64,000 bases of DNA from Spirosoma sp. KUDC1026 (GCF_013375035.1 NZ_CP056032.1:1472001-1536000); one strand, 5' to 3'; numbered from the stretch's first letter, positions 53,764 through 63,383 are shown. Notes: a model not told the origin generated them from the letters alone. A program made the numbers and translations.

Positions 53764-54743
53764 AAAGTTTGGGGTTAAACAAGCGTAGTATGAGTGTCAG
53801 TCGAGCCAGGCGGCCCGGTAACAGCTGGATTACGTTTGGCTGTACCCGGTCGCTCGTTGCCTGCGAGTAGTGGCCGTCCGACTTGAAGGATCGGAGCAAA
53901 CCGGGTATAAAATCCCTTACCCGCATTTGATTTGATTGCGGCAGGGCGATCGATAAGTATGAGCGGAAGCATTGTGCCGAAAACTGACACAATCGGTGTT
54001 ATTACAGCACGGTAAACTTACCTAGCTGTAACCCATGCAGAAGACGTCGACAGTAGTATGACTCGTTTGTTGATTAATAACCGCTCCGTTCTTTCGGCCG
54101 ATGAAGCAGCGGGTTATTCGAGTACTCTATTTGTGTGTTTTTACAGATCAAATATACTGTATAAAATGAAATAAAAAATAATTAATTATGTATAATGATT
54201 AAAATTTAATATAAAATTTTAAAAAAAGATATATAACCAAAATATTAAAAACATAATCATTTAAAAAGCAAGTAGCAAGAGGACAGGAAGACTAAGCTGA
54301 TCGGAGCCTGTTCAGCGGTTATGAGCGGGGTTACATTGCAGCCAGGCAACCAGCAAAATCTATTTACTTGAAAATCTGATCCAGGAAAATAATCGTATAT
54401 GCTTCTGACCGTTTATACCCATGAAATTGTGCAGTTATGATTGAAACAATTACGTTAGCACTACTGGTTGAGAAAGACCGTATTCTTCGTTGCTACACAG
54501 CGTCCGCCCGTTTCGGACAGCGACTAGCTGTATCCGTTAGCCAGTTGATATTTCCTTCCTTACGTAGCGGCTTCAGCCCGCTTCCCGTGCGTACAAATCA
54601 GCCCTGGAGCAGATAATAATTCCAACTATATTCTAATCAATCGACTCTTGATGGTTCTACAACCAGCATAGTTCGACCTCGTCGCGTATCGTATAGTCTG
54701 ATCACGTAAGGAGACGAGGTTATTTATTCGTTTCCAATCACTC
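53764..54743. other. long intergenic region upstream of SusC
   Basis: This 980-base stretch lies between the divergent SusC-like and epimerase genes. A very AT-rich segment occupies about 54130-54265, including ATAATTAATTAT, a 12-nt palindrome. A 59-residue frame (54437-54616, plus) is open but looks random. No family, repeat or RNA gene is recognised. SusC control sites may lie here. Confidence 0.5.
54437..54616 (+). CDS. possible 59-residue protein, weak
   Basis: ATG 54437 to TAA 54616 is open on the plus strand. Its start reads MIETITLALLVEKDRILRCY, and its end is Pro/Ser/Arg-rich. No ribosome binding site, family or known motif is seen, so it may be chance. Confidence 0.18.
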   Translation: MIETITLALLVEKDRILRCYTASARFGQRLAVSVSQLIFPSLRSGFSPLPVRTNQPWSR

Positions 54744-55730
54744 ATGAAAACGGTACTGTTAACCGGTGCAAACGGCTTTTTAGGGGGGCATCTGTGTCGG
54801 GAGCTGCTCCGGCGCGGTTATGCCGTTCGCGCCTTCGTGCGCCCCGACAGCGACCGTCGGGCACTTGATGATCTGTCCCTTGACATCTGGCTGGGCGATC
54901 TGCGTGATGTGGATAATGTTCGGGCTGCTGTGTACGGCTGTGACTACGTTATTCATGCCGGGGCTGCTACTCAGGTCAACCCCGCCCGTTCGAAGGACGT
55001 TGTCGACACAAATATTGAAGGAACAGCCGCTGTCCTGGCTGCTGCGCTCGAAGGTAAAATAGAGCGATTCGTCTTTGTTGGAACCGCGAATGTATTCGGT
55101 TTTGGCTCAAAGGAGAAGCCCGGTAACGAAGGATTGCCGTACATGGGCGAACGCTACGGGCTGGATTATATGGACAGCAAGCGGGCGGCTACGGAACTGG
55201 TTATGCAGGCGGTTCAGGAAGATGGCCTGCCGGTGGTGCTGGTGCATCCTACTTTCATGATTGGTCCTCTGGATTACAAGATTTCGTCGAATGCTCTGAT
55301 GCTGGCTGTTTACCGGGGCGATGTCGCAGGCATACCCGTGGGCGGCAAGAATTATATTCATGTCGCCGACGTAGCAACGGCAACGGTCAACGCACTGACC
55401 GAAGGCGAAATAGGAGAATCCTACATACTGGGCAATCAGAACCTGAGCTACCGCGAAGCGTTTTCGCTGATGGCCGATGTCATGCAGGTTCAGCCACCGG
55501 CCTTGCCGGTATTGCCTCCAATCGCGTCGGCCATTGGTCGGCTCAGCGACTGGAAATACAAACTGACGGGTAAGCTGGCCCAGCTTAATTCGGCGATGAC
55601 GGCTGTTGCAAACGATTCTCATTACTTCAACGCGGCCAAAGCTGTAAAAGACCTGCATTTACCCCAGACGCCGGTCCGACTGGCTATGGAGGAAGCCTTC
55701 ACCTGGTTCCGACAGCACAAATACCTGTAG
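54744..55730 (+). CDS. NAD-dependent epimerase/dehydratase (HpnA-like)
   Basis: The 328-residue extended short-chain dehydrogenase has LLTGANGFLGGHL as the NAD loop, HAGAATQVNPA, and YMDSKRAATE with the catalytic Tyr-x-x-x-Lys. HPTFMIGPLDYKISSN follows. It is similar to HpnA-like reductases and dihydroflavonol reductase-type proteins; the substrate is unclear. It is convergent with the GT9 gene. Confidence 0.86.
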   Translation: MKTVLLTGANGFLGGHLCRELLRRGYAVRAFVRPDSDRRALDDLSLDIWLGDLRDVDNVRAAVYGCDYVIHAGAATQVNPARSKDVVDTNIEGTAAVLAAALEGKIERFVFVGTANVFGFGSKEKPGNEGLPYMGERYGLDYMDSKRAATELVMQAVQEDGLPVVLVHPTFMIGPLDYKISSNALMLAVYRGDVAGIPVGGKNYIHVADVATATVNALTEGEIGESYILGNQNLSYREAFSLMADVMQVQPPALPVLPPIASAIGRLSDWKYKLTGKLAQLNSAMTAVANDSHYFNAAKAVKDLHLPQTPVRLAMEEAFTWFRQHKYL

Positions 55731-55748
55731 CTCGCTCCATCAGCGCCG

Positions 55749-56750
55749 TTAAAACGTCAGCAGTTCATCCTGCTCAATGCCCCAGGCGCAGCGGAAATGG
55801 CCAAGTGGGCATTTCTTTCGGCCGTGCAGGTTGCAGGGTTTGCAGCTAAGATTCTCGTGCGTCTGCACCACCCGCGATACGTCGGCCAGCGGTCCAAAAC
55901 CAAAGTCCGGCACTGTCGAGCAAAAAATGGCCGTTGTTGGCGCATTCATGGCCGAGCAAAGGTGCAGCGGGGCTGAGTCATTCACGTAATTCATCCGGGC
56001 GCTTTGTTGCAAGGCCGCCGATTGCAACAGACTTAACTTTCCCGCCAGATTAATACCATTCGGTCGGCCCGATTGAGCCAGTATTTGATCGCAGGCGGCC
56101 CGGTCCGGGGGCGCCCCCAGCAAAAAAATAGTGTATTCTTCAGGGAAAGCTCTGATCAGTTCGATCCAGCGTTCGGCAGGGTATTGCTTCGTAAACCAGA
56201 CCGACATGGGAGCCATGCAGACGTACGGCTGCATTTGATACGCTTTAACGGCTTCGTAATCGCTGGCTGAGGGATACAACTTAGGGCGTTTGGCCGGACC
56301 TGTAACGCCAAGGGGACGTAGCAGACCCAGATTTCGGTCAATCTCATGGATGCCCGGCTCCATCCGGTGTTCGATCTGGTACGTAAAGAATCGGGAAAAG
56401 GGATTTTTGTCGAAACCAATCGTTGTTTTGGCCTGGGACAAGGCCGTGAGCGCCCCCGTTGCGCCAAAGCGCTGCAAATTGAGAACAACATCATACTGGC
56501 GACTACGAATAACCCCAAGTAGCCGCCACAGATCTTTGTACTTACCTCCTTTTTTATCCCAGATCAGTACCTCGTTTAAAAATGGATGCTTTGCCAGCAG
56601 ACCTTCGTTACCTTTACGTACCAGCATGTCCAGCACTGCATCTGGATAGGCATGGTGGAGTTGTTCAAGCAGCGCGGTTGCCAGAATAACATCGCCAATA
56701 AAAGCGGTTTGGCTGATCAGGAACCGGGGCGATTTGGTTGCGGTTATCAT
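55749..56750 (-). CDS. glycosyltransferase family 9 heptosyltransferase-like protein
   Basis: The 333-residue GT-B protein has FLISQTAFIGDVILATALLE, NLQRFG and a C-terminal ADP-heptose-binding region (CSAMNAPTTAIFCST). The tail is Cys-rich (CKPCNLHGRKKCPLGHFRC). GT9 enzymes build LPS inner core. Its start overlaps that of the divergent M16 gene region by some bases depending on start choice, leaving about 29 nt between ATG 56750 and ATG 56780. The acceptor is unknown. Confidence 0.9.
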   Translation of the reverse strand: MITATKSPRFLISQTAFIGDVILATALLEQLHHAYPDAVLDMLVRKGNEGLLAKHPFLNEVLIWDKKGGKYKDLWRLLGVIRSRQYDVVLNLQRFGATGALTALSQAKTTIGFDKNPFSRFFTYQIEHRMEPGIHEIDRNLGLLRPLGVTGPAKRPKLYPSASDYEAVKAYQMQPYVCMAPMSVWFTKQYPAERWIELIRAFPEEYTIFLLGAPPDRAACDQILAQSGRPNGINLAGKLSLLQSAALQQSARMNYVNDSAPLHLCSAMNAPTTAIFCSTVPDFGFGPLADVSRVVQTHENLSCKPCNLHGRKKCPLGHFRCAWGIEQDELLTF

Positions 56751-56779
56751 CAGTACGCCTGGCGCGTCAATTACTTAGA

Positions 56780-58015
56780 ATGGAAGATTACGAAGTGTAT
56801 ACGCTGCCGAACGGAATTCGGATAGCACATAAACAAATACCACATACGCAAATTGCTCACTGTGGGATTATGCTCGATATTGGCAGCCGTGATGAACGAC
56901 CCGAACAACAGGGGCTGGCCCACTTCTGGGAGCATATGGCCTTCAAAGGTACGGAGAAACGGAAAGCCTACCATATCATTACCCGCCTGGAAACGGTAGG
57001 CGGGGAGCTGAACGCCTACACTACGAAAGAAAAAGTTTGTTTTCATGCGTCTGTGCTGGGCGCTCATTTCGAGAAAGCCACTGAGCTGCTGGCCGACATT
57101 ACATTCAATTCGGTTTTCCCTGAGAAGCAGATCGAGCGGGAGCGGGGGGTCATCCTGGAAGAGATGGCTATGTACTACGACTCGCCGGAAGATGCCATTC
57201 AGGATGACTTTGATGAATTGATTTTCCCGAATCACGCGTTGGGCGGCAACATTCTGGGTACTACGCAAACGGTTGGCTCATTCCGTCGCGAAGATCTGCA
57301 ACAGTTTATTGCCGAGAACTATGATACGAGTCGGATTGTGTTTGCTACGGTGAGTAATCTGCCGTTTAAGCAGGTTGTCAAAATCGCCGAAAAATACTTT
57401 CGGGACGTACCGGCGCAGCATTCAGTTCGCCAGCGTCGGCAGCCAACCGATTACGTGCCGAAGCAAACGCGGATCGAACGCCCTATTACGCAGGCACAAT
57501 GCGCGTTAGGGCGACCTGCCTATGGCCTGACCGATTCGCGCCGGCTTCCGTTTTTTATCTTGGTTAACCTGCTGGGCGGGCCTGGGATGAACTCCCGGTT
57601 GAATTTGAATCTGCGCGAAAAATACGGGCTGGTCTACTCGATTGATGCCAGCTACACACCGTACCTGGATACAGGTTTTCTGGGAATTTACTTCGGTACC
57701 GATCCCAAGAAGGTGGATAGGGCGCACTCGCTCATTATGAAAGAACTGAAGCGGCTGCGCGAACAACCGCTGACGACGCTGCAGTTGCATCAGACGAAAG
57801 AACAGCTGATTGGCCAACTGGCGATGGCTGAAGAAAGCAACAACAGCTTTATGCTGATGATGGCCAAAAGCCTGCTGGATATTGACCGGGTTGAGTCGCT
57901 AAGCGATATTTTCGGCGAAATCAAGTCCGTAACAGCTAATCAGTTACAGGCGCTGGCGCAGGATGTATTCGATGAAAGTCAGTTCAGTTCGCTCACCTTT
58001 GTTCCCGAAAAATAA
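56780..58015 (+). CDS. M16-family zinc metallopeptidase
   Basis: ATG 56780 gives 411 residues, starting MEDYEVYTLPNGIRIAHKQI, the usual beginning of the family. Zinc ligands are His48 and His52 in HFWEH, with Glu51 catalytic and a downstream Glu (ILEEM, about 128) as third ligand. The upstream 14 codons overlap the divergent promoter region. The protein is one homologous half-unit. No signal peptide is visible, so it is probably cytoplasmic. Confidence 0.92.
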   Translation: MEDYEVYTLPNGIRIAHKQIPHTQIAHCGIMLDIGSRDERPEQQGLAHFWEHMAFKGTEKRKAYHIITRLETVGGELNAYTTKEKVCFHASVLGAHFEKATELLADITFNSVFPEKQIERERGVILEEMAMYYDSPEDAIQDDFDELIFPNHALGGNILGTTQTVGSFRREDLQQFIAENYDTSRIVFATVSNLPFKQVVKIAEKYFRDVPAQHSVRQRRQPTDYVPKQTRIERPITQAQCALGRPAYGLTDSRRLPFFILVNLLGGPGMNSRLNLNLREKYGLVYSIDASYTPYLDTGFLGIYFGTDPKKVDRAHSLIMKELKRLREQPLTTLQLHQTKEQLIGQLAMAEESNNSFMLMMAKSLLDIDRVESLSDIFGEIKSVTANQLQALAQDVFDESQFSSLTFVPEK

Positions 58016-58021
58016 GCCCGT

Positions 58022-58348
58022 ATGACCATCCGCGAAGCCCAGGATACCGTTGACGAATGGATAAAGACCGTCGGCGTTCGGTATTTTAATGAACTAACCA
58101 ACATGGCCATGCTCACCGAGGAGGTAGGCGAAGTGGCCCGGATCGTTGCCCGTCGTTATGGAGAACAATCCGAAAAGGAATCGGACAAAGCAAAAGACCT
58201 GGGTGATGAGATGGCCGACGTATTATGGGTTCTGATCTGCCTGGCGAACCAGACAGGAATTGACCTGACCGACGCTTTACAGAAGAACCTGGAGAAGAAA
58301 AACATCCGCGACGCAACTCGGCACCTGGACAACGAGAAGCTGCGGTAG
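58022..58348 (+). CDS. MazG-like nucleotide pyrophosphohydrolase
   Basis: The 108-residue all-alpha protein has the paired acidic motifs TEEVGEVARI and LGDEMADVLWVL, which bind Mg in the MazG/dUTPase superfamily. It starts 6 nt after the M16 stop and is probably cotranscribed. The length is that of single-domain MazG-like proteins, which remove aberrant nucleotides. Confidence 0.88.
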   Translation: MTIREAQDTVDEWIKTVGVRYFNELTNMAMLTEEVGEVARIVARRYGEQSEKESDKAKDLGDEMADVLWVLICLANQTGIDLTDALQKNLEKKNIRDATRHLDNEKLR

Positions 58349-58368
58349 CGAAACGAATAGCCCCAAAA

Positions 58369-58404
58369 CAAAAATTCCCCGGATGACCATCCGGGGAATT
58401 TTTG
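58369..58404. terminator. bidirectional terminator
   Basis: A perfect 16-bp inverted repeat (58369-58384 with 58389-58404) with loop GACC lies between the converging MazG-like and fatty acid hydroxylase genes. A and T runs flank it. Confidence 0.9.
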
Positions 58405-58421
58405 TTGATATAGACCGTCGA

Positions 58422-59069
58422 TTACTTCTGGAACGAACCGAAAATATAGTCCCAGAAAGGTGACGACACGCCATAGTTGCTTTCTGGATTCTTGTAGTGG
58501 TGAACACTGTGGTTAATCCACAGTACCTTGAAGAAATTCTTTGGGGGAGCGTAGGCATGCACAATGAAATGCGTTGCCAGGTAACCCGAATAGCCGACCA
58601 GGAAGCCAGGGAAAAAGGCATAAGCCGCTTCGCCCATGGCCAGGAAGAACATGCCAAAAAATAAAGCCGCTACGAAAATAGCCAGCGCTGGAGGCATGGC
58701 CAGCCGGGTCTTGTCTTTCGGATATTCGTGGTGAACTCCGTGAACAGTATATTGAATTTTAGCCCGACGTGGGGTTGTGGGGGCCAGGTGAAAAATATAC
58801 CGGTGTAAGATGTATTCAAACAGGGAAAAAACGAACAGACCCGTTGCAAACAGCGCTGCAATCATGCCCGTACTCATTTCGGTATAAGTAAACGCATACC
58901 AGCCCAGAAAGACGGACAGCGTCAGCCACATTGTAATAGGAACCATGATATGTGTCCGTGACAGAGCCTCCAGAATAGGATTGTCAAAAAGTTGCTTGGT
59001 GCCGCTATTTTTCGGACGGGTTTTCCCATGACCGGCTAACGTATGCAGGCGTTCTTTGGTTGATTCCAT
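58422..59069 (-). CDS. fatty acid hydroxylase (sterol desaturase family)
   Basis: The 215-residue membrane protein has His boxes HRYIFH, HGVHHEYP, HFIVHAYAP and HSVHHYKNPESN, the di-iron site of FA2H/sterol desaturase-type enzymes. Four hydrophobic helices are present. FA2H-like members hydroxylate the 2-position of acyl chains in sphingolipids, common in this phylum; the exact substrate is inferred. It follows NDH-2 on the minus strand, with paired palindromes between. Confidence 0.9.
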   Translation of the reverse strand: MESTKERLHTLAGHGKTRPKNSGTKQLFDNPILEALSRTHIMVPITMWLTLSVFLGWYAFTYTEMSTGMIAALFATGLFVFSLFEYILHRYIFHLAPTTPRRAKIQYTVHGVHHEYPKDKTRLAMPPALAIFVAALFFGMFFLAMGEAAYAFFPGFLVGYSGYLATHFIVHAYAPPKNFFKVLWINHSVHHYKNPESNYGVSSPFWDYIFGSFQK

Positions 59070-59105
59070 AATCAGTTACGTTGACTATAAGTAATACTGC
59101 AAAAA

Positions 59106-59129
59106 TACAATGAAAACCCATTCATTGTA
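59106..59129. promoter_or_regulatory. palindrome in the gap before the hydroxylase gene
   Basis: TACAATGAA at 59106-59114 and TTCATTGTA at 59121-59129 form a perfect 9-bp inverted repeat with a 6-nt spacer. On the minus strand, TATTTTTG (59107-59100), a TAnnTTTG match, overlaps it. This layout could be an operator at the hydroxylase promoter. Confidence 0.4.
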
Positions 59130-59132
59130 AGT

Positions 59133-59157
59133 AGATAGTAAACCTATTTTACTATCT
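59133..59157. promoter_or_regulatory. second palindrome at the NDH-2 stop
   Basis: AGATAGTAAA at 59133-59142 and TTTACTATCT at 59148-59157 are a perfect 10-bp inverted repeat with a 5-nt spacer. It covers the NDH-2 stop codon (59152-59154). No T-run follows on the minus strand, so it is more operator-like than terminator-like. Confidence 0.4.
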
Positions 59158-60498
59158 AGGCGAGCCATTCGCGACTTCTATTTGATCCGCAATTTTTTCG
59201 AAGGAAACCGGCATGCTGTTTTTCGGTAGCTTCGGACGGATGATAAGTCGAAGTGAGTTATTGAATGTCAGGTAGTTAAACATCCAGTTCAGGAAGATTA
59301 CCAGTCTGTTCTTAACGCCTACGATTGCCATCAGGTGCACGAATAACCACGTGAGCCACGCAAAAAATCCCTGAAACTTAAAGAAAGGCAAATCGACGAC
59401 TGCCAGCCCGCGCCCAATTGTGGCCATCGTGCCCAGATCTTTGTAGGTAAATTCTGCCGGTTGTTCGTTACGTACCCAGCGCAATAGATTCTTAGCCAGG
59501 TGTTTCCCCTGTTGAATGGCGGGCTGCGCAATCTGTGGGTGGCCGTTTGGCCATTTCTCTTCAGTCATCAGCGCTACGTCGCCAATGGCAAATACGTCTG
59601 TAAAGCCCTGTACCTGATTGTAGCGGTTGACCTGTATGCGGTTGCCCCGTCCAATGGTTTCGGCCGGTAAACCGTCAATTGGATTGGCGCGAACGCCTGC
59701 GGCCCAGATCAGGTTATTGGTCCGCAGCGACGAGCCGTCGTTCATGGTAACCACCTTCCCATCGAAATCCTTGACCCGCGTGTTAAGTCGTACGTTGACA
59801 CCTAATTCCTGCAGGTACTCCAGCGAGTGTTTTTGCGAATCAATCGACATCGGTCCCAGCAACTCCCCGCCCGATTCGATCAGGTAGATATCCATGATTT
59901 TGAAATCCAGCTCGGGGTAATCGCGGGGCAGCACCGTCTTACGCATCTCAGCCAGCGTACCACAGAGCTCAACCCCCGTAGGTCCTCCCCCTACGACCAC
60001 TACGTCCATCAAGCCTTCGCGCTCTTCTTCGGTTTCGACGCTGAGGGCATCTTCGAAGTTCTGGAGCATCCGGTTCCGCAAAGCAATAGCCTCCGAAACG
60101 GATTTCATCGGCAGGGCATTGGCAATGATATTCTCCTGGTTGAAGAAATTCGTGTCTGCACCCGTCGCAATAACCAGGTAATCGTACGTAACCGACCCCA
60201 GTTCGGTATCGACCGTTTTCTCAGTGGTTCGGATACCCGTCACGTTCGTTACGCGGATATGGACGTTTTTACAATTCCCAAACACCGACCGGAGCGGAAA
60301 CAGGATTGCGTTAGCTTCCAGACCCGCCGTGGCCACCTGATAATAGAGCGGCTGAAATTCGTGGTAGTTATGGCGGTTGATCAGGACAACCTGAAATTCC
60401 TTCCGGGCTGATAACTTCCGGGCCAGTTGCAGGCCGCCAAAACCCGCTCCAATAATAACGACGCGCTTCCGATCAGTTTGAGGTATGTTTGGGTTCAT
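59152..60498 (-). CDS. ndh: type II NADH dehydrogenase (NDH-2)
   Basis: The 448-residue flavoprotein has FAD motif VVIIGAGFGGLQ near residue 13, NAD motif VVVGGGPTGVELCG near 168 and FAIGDVA near 317. The C-terminal WLTWLFVHLMAIVGVKNRLV and a helix after it anchor it to the membrane. It oxidises NADH and reduces menaquinone without pumping protons. It lies between bshA and the hydroxylase gene on the same strand. Confidence 0.93.
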   Translation of the reverse strand: MNPNIPQTDRKRVVIIGAGFGGLQLARKLSARKEFQVVLINRHNYHEFQPLYYQVATAGLEANAILFPLRSVFGNCKNVHIRVTNVTGIRTTEKTVDTELGSVTYDYLVIATGADTNFFNQENIIANALPMKSVSEAIALRNRMLQNFEDALSVETEEEREGLMDVVVVGGGPTGVELCGTLAEMRKTVLPRDYPELDFKIMDIYLIESGGELLGPMSIDSQKHSLEYLQELGVNVRLNTRVKDFDGKVVTMNDGSSLRTNNLIWAAGVRANPIDGLPAETIGRGNRIQVNRYNQVQGFTDVFAIGDVALMTEEKWPNGHPQIAQPAIQQGKHLAKNLLRWVRNEQPAEFTYKDLGTMATIGRGLAVVDLPFFKFQGFFAWLTWLFVHLMAIVGVKNRLVIFLNWMFNYLTFNNSLRLIIRPKLPKNSMPVSFEKIADQIEVANGSPR

Positions 60499-60551
60499 CA
60501 GTCATCCCCGAATGATCTTCAGGGCAGTTTTAGAAAACAATAAACCAGCGC

Positions 60552-61685
60552 TTACGCAACCCGGCTTTCCTGCAGTACGCGCTCGTAATGCGCTTCGTAA
60601 AACGGCAGAATCTTGGACAGTTCAAACTCTTTCGCCCGGGCCAGCGCGTTTTCCTTGAACGTAGGCAGATTCGCATCGTCCAGTACATACAAGGCATTCT
60701 TAACCATGTCGGCTACGTCGCCAACGGGGCTCAGGAAACCCGTCACCCCCTGAATATTCAGTTCGGGCAACCCACCGGCATTCGACGTAATCAACGGCAC
60801 CTCGCAGGCCATCGCTTCGAGCGCGGCCAGACCAAAGCTTTCGTTTTCTGACGGCATTACGAACAGATCGGCAACCGACAGCACTTCCTCGACGGCGTCC
60901 AGTTTACCCAGAAAACGTACCTGCTCGTCGATGCCCAGTTCTCGAACGAGTCGTTCGATACGGGCGCGCTCAGGGCCATCGCCGACCAACAGCAGCTTCG
61001 CCGGTATCTGTTGCTGAACATGATAGAACATCATGACCGCATCGTCGATGCGTTTTACCCGCCGGAAATTGGACGTGTGGACGATTAGTTTTTCGCCGTT
61101 CGGGCAAATAGCGCGTTTGAAATGATCCTTCTTCTGTCGTTTGAACCGATCCAGGTCAATAAAGTTAGGAATAACGTCAATTTCCCGGGTAACGTTGAAA
61201 TGGGCGTAGGTATCCCGGCGCAGATCTTCGGATACGGCCGTCACGCCGTCGGACTGGTTGATGCTGAACGTAACAACCGGTTCGTACGACGCATCTTTAC
61301 CAACGAGCGTAATATCGGTGCCGTGCAGTGTGGTCACAACGGGAACGTGTCGCCCCTGCGACTGCAGAATCATCTTGGCCATGTAAGCCGCCGATGCGTG
61401 AGGGATGGCGTAGTGAACGTGCAGAAGATCAACATTTTCATTCAGCACAACATTGACCATCTCGCTGGCCAGCGCCGACTCGTAGGGGGCATGCTGGAAC
61501 AGCGGATAGGCGGGAATATTTACTTCGTGGTAGAAAACGTTCTCATTGAAAAAATCAAGACGGGGAGGTTGCTGATACGTAATGAAGTGAATCTGGTGGC
61601 CGTTTTTAGCCAGTGCCTTACCAAGTTCGGTGGCGACAACGCCACTGCCCCCGAAGGTCGGGTAGCACACAATGCCGATTTTCAT
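60552..61685 (-). CDS. bshA: N-acetyl-alpha-D-glucosaminyl L-malate synthase BshA
   Basis: The 377-residue GT4 protein begins MKIGIVCYPTFGGSGVVATE, the signature start of BshA. LHVHYAIPHASAAYMAKMIL and HTSNFRRVKRIDDAV follow, and MPSENESFGLAALEAMACE contains the retaining GT4 E-x7-E pattern. It makes GlcNAc-malate, the first step of bacillithiol synthesis. Other bsh genes are not in this window. It is upstream of ndh on the same strand. Confidence 0.95.
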   Translation of the reverse strand: MKIGIVCYPTFGGSGVVATELGKALAKNGHQIHFITYQQPPRLDFFNENVFYHEVNIPAYPLFQHAPYESALASEMVNVVLNENVDLLHVHYAIPHASAAYMAKMILQSQGRHVPVVTTLHGTDITLVGKDASYEPVVTFSINQSDGVTAVSEDLRRDTYAHFNVTREIDVIPNFIDLDRFKRQKKDHFKRAICPNGEKLIVHTSNFRRVKRIDDAVMMFYHVQQQIPAKLLLVGDGPERARIERLVRELGIDEQVRFLGKLDAVEEVLSVADLFVMPSENESFGLAALEAMACEVPLITSNAGGLPELNIQGVTGFLSPVGDVADMVKNALYVLDDANLPTFKENALARAKEFELSKILPFYEAHYERVLQESRVA

Positions 61686-61880
61686 GCGATAAGCCCATTC
61701 GGGCTATGAACAGTTTGTATCACCACAACAACAAACTACGCGAAAAAGAATCCCACAGACGTCGTAACTCACCAGCGGGTCAGGTAATATTAGGTTAACC
61801 ACCGCTGGAAGCCCCGTTTTCTGCACGCTTTTTCTGCCAAATTTGTTTATTTGCCAGATCGCGAGCCGTATATATCATTA

Positions 61881-62159
61881 ATGACACGCACGGAAAAATG
61901 TTTTGTGGAGAAAGCGACCGGTGCCATTGCCGACCGGTATCGCCTGTCCATTCTGAAAGAGTTGTCACAGCGGGGAAGCCTGACCAATACTGATGTTCAG
62001 GAACTGACGGGTCTGTCGCAACCCTGCGTGTCGCATCATGTCAAGCTCCTTACCGACAGTGGGCTGGTCAATGCCCACAAGGAAGGCCGCAATTTATATC
62101 TGACCCTGAACAAACAATCGATTCAGGATCTGTCTGATTTTCTGAAAGAGCTGGCCTGA
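61881..62159 (+). CDS. ArsR-family transcriptional regulator
   Basis: ATG 61881 gives 92 residues; an in-frame TTG at 61851 is less likely. The winged helix-turn-helix has RLSILKELSQRGSLTNTD, LTGLSQPCVSHHVKLLTDSG and the wing HKEGRNLYL. No CxC or other clear metal site is present, so the signal is unknown. It lies upstream of an Old Yellow Enzyme gene on the same strand and may regulate it. Confidence 0.88.
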   Translation: MTRTEKCFVEKATGAIADRYRLSILKELSQRGSLTNTDVQELTGLSQPCVSHHVKLLTDSGLVNAHKEGRNLYLTLNKQSIQDLSDFLKELA

Positions 62160-62228
62160 TTTTACTTCGTCGCGGTCAAACTTCTGGAGGGTTTGGTAGT
62201 TGGTAGTACGTATCAAAAGATAACCCTT

Positions 62229-63323
62229 ATGCTACAGAAATTATTCACGGCCGTTACGCTCGGAAAAATAAAGCTGCGGAACCGTATCGTTATGTCGCCC
62301 ATGACCCGCAACCGGGCAACAACCGACCATGATGTAACTGATATCATGACCGAGTACTACGCCCAGCGTGCTTCAGCCGGTCTGATTATTACAGAGGGAG
62401 TGGCACCGTCGCCTAATGGGAACGGCTACGCACGTGTTCCAGGCCTATATACGGCTGAACAGGTTGCTGGCTGGAAAAAAGTGACAGAAGCCGTTCACCG
62501 CGAAGGAGGTCATATTTTTGCGCAGTTGATGCACTCGGGGCGTATTGCTCACCCCGCCAATATGCATATGAACGGGGAGCCCGTCGCGCCCTCGGCTATT
62601 CGGGCTCAGGGTGAAATGTACACAGACACCGAAGGTATGCAGCAGAATGCGTTGCCCCGCGAACTGACTACCGAAGAAGTGCATTCGACAATACGAGAAT
62701 TTGTCGAAGCTGCCCGAAACGCGATTGAAGCGGGTTTTGATGGCGTTGAACTACACGGTGCAAATGGGTATCTGATCGAGCAGTTTATCAACCCCAACAC
62801 CAATCAGCGGACCGACGATTATGGGGGAAGCATCGAGAATCGAAGCCGGTTCCTGATGGAAATTGCTCGGAAAACGGGCGAAGCTATCGGCTTTGAAAAG
62901 GTTGGTGTCCGGCTGTCTCCGTACGGCGCCTTTAATGATATGCAAACGTATGAAGATATCGATCGGACTTACGCGTATATCGCCCAGGAACTGAAGGCAA
63001 TTGGTGTCGTTTATCTGCACCTGGTTAACCACGAGAGTATGGGGGCGCCGGCTGTGCCAGAAGAAATGATAACTAAAATCCGAGCGTTTTTTACCAACAC
63101 ACTAATTCTCAGTGGTGGTTACGATGGTGAGCGGGCCGAGAAAGATCTGGAAGATGGTCGGGCTGATTTAATCGCGTTTGGTCGTCCTTTGCTGGCAAAC
63201 CCTGACCTGGTTGAACGGCTTCGGACTGGGGCACCGCTTAATCAGCCTGATTACTCGACGCTCTATACCCCCGGCGAAAAAGGCTATACAGATTATCCCG
63301 CTCTCGAAAGAAGCGGTCTATAA
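62229..63323 (+). CDS. Old Yellow Enzyme-family alkene reductase
   Basis: ATG 62229 gives 364 residues. The FMN-binding TIM barrel shows LRNRIVMSPMTRNRAT, AQLMHSGRIAHPANM, GFDGVELHGANGYLIEQFIN with the substrate-activating His-x-x-Asn, and FGRPLLANPDLVERL. It reduces electron-poor C=C bonds using NAD(P)H. An ArsR regulator precedes it by about 70 nt, suggesting stress induction by electrophiles. Confidence 0.93.
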   Translation: MLQKLFTAVTLGKIKLRNRIVMSPMTRNRATTDHDVTDIMTEYYAQRASAGLIITEGVAPSPNGNGYARVPGLYTAEQVAGWKKVTEAVHREGGHIFAQLMHSGRIAHPANMHMNGEPVAPSAIRAQGEMYTDTEGMQQNALPRELTTEEVHSTIREFVEAARNAIEAGFDGVELHGANGYLIEQFINPNTNQRTDDYGGSIENRSRFLMEIARKTGEAIGFEKVGVRLSPYGAFNDMQTYEDIDRTYAYIAQELKAIGVVYLHLVNHESMGAPAVPEEMITKIRAFFTNTLILSGGYDGERAEKDLEDGRADLIAFGRPLLANPDLVERLRTGAPLNQPDYSTLYTPGEKGYTDYPALERSGL

Positions 63324-63336
63324 TAGGCATATCTGT

Positions 63337-63383
63337 ATAGAAACGAAGTCCCGCCGAGTTGCTCAGCGGGACTTCGTTTCTAT
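63337..63383. terminator. bidirectional terminator
   Basis: A perfect 18-bp inverted repeat (63337-63354 with 63366-63383) with an 11-nt loop lies between the converging reductase and phosphoesterase genes. Confidence 0.85.
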
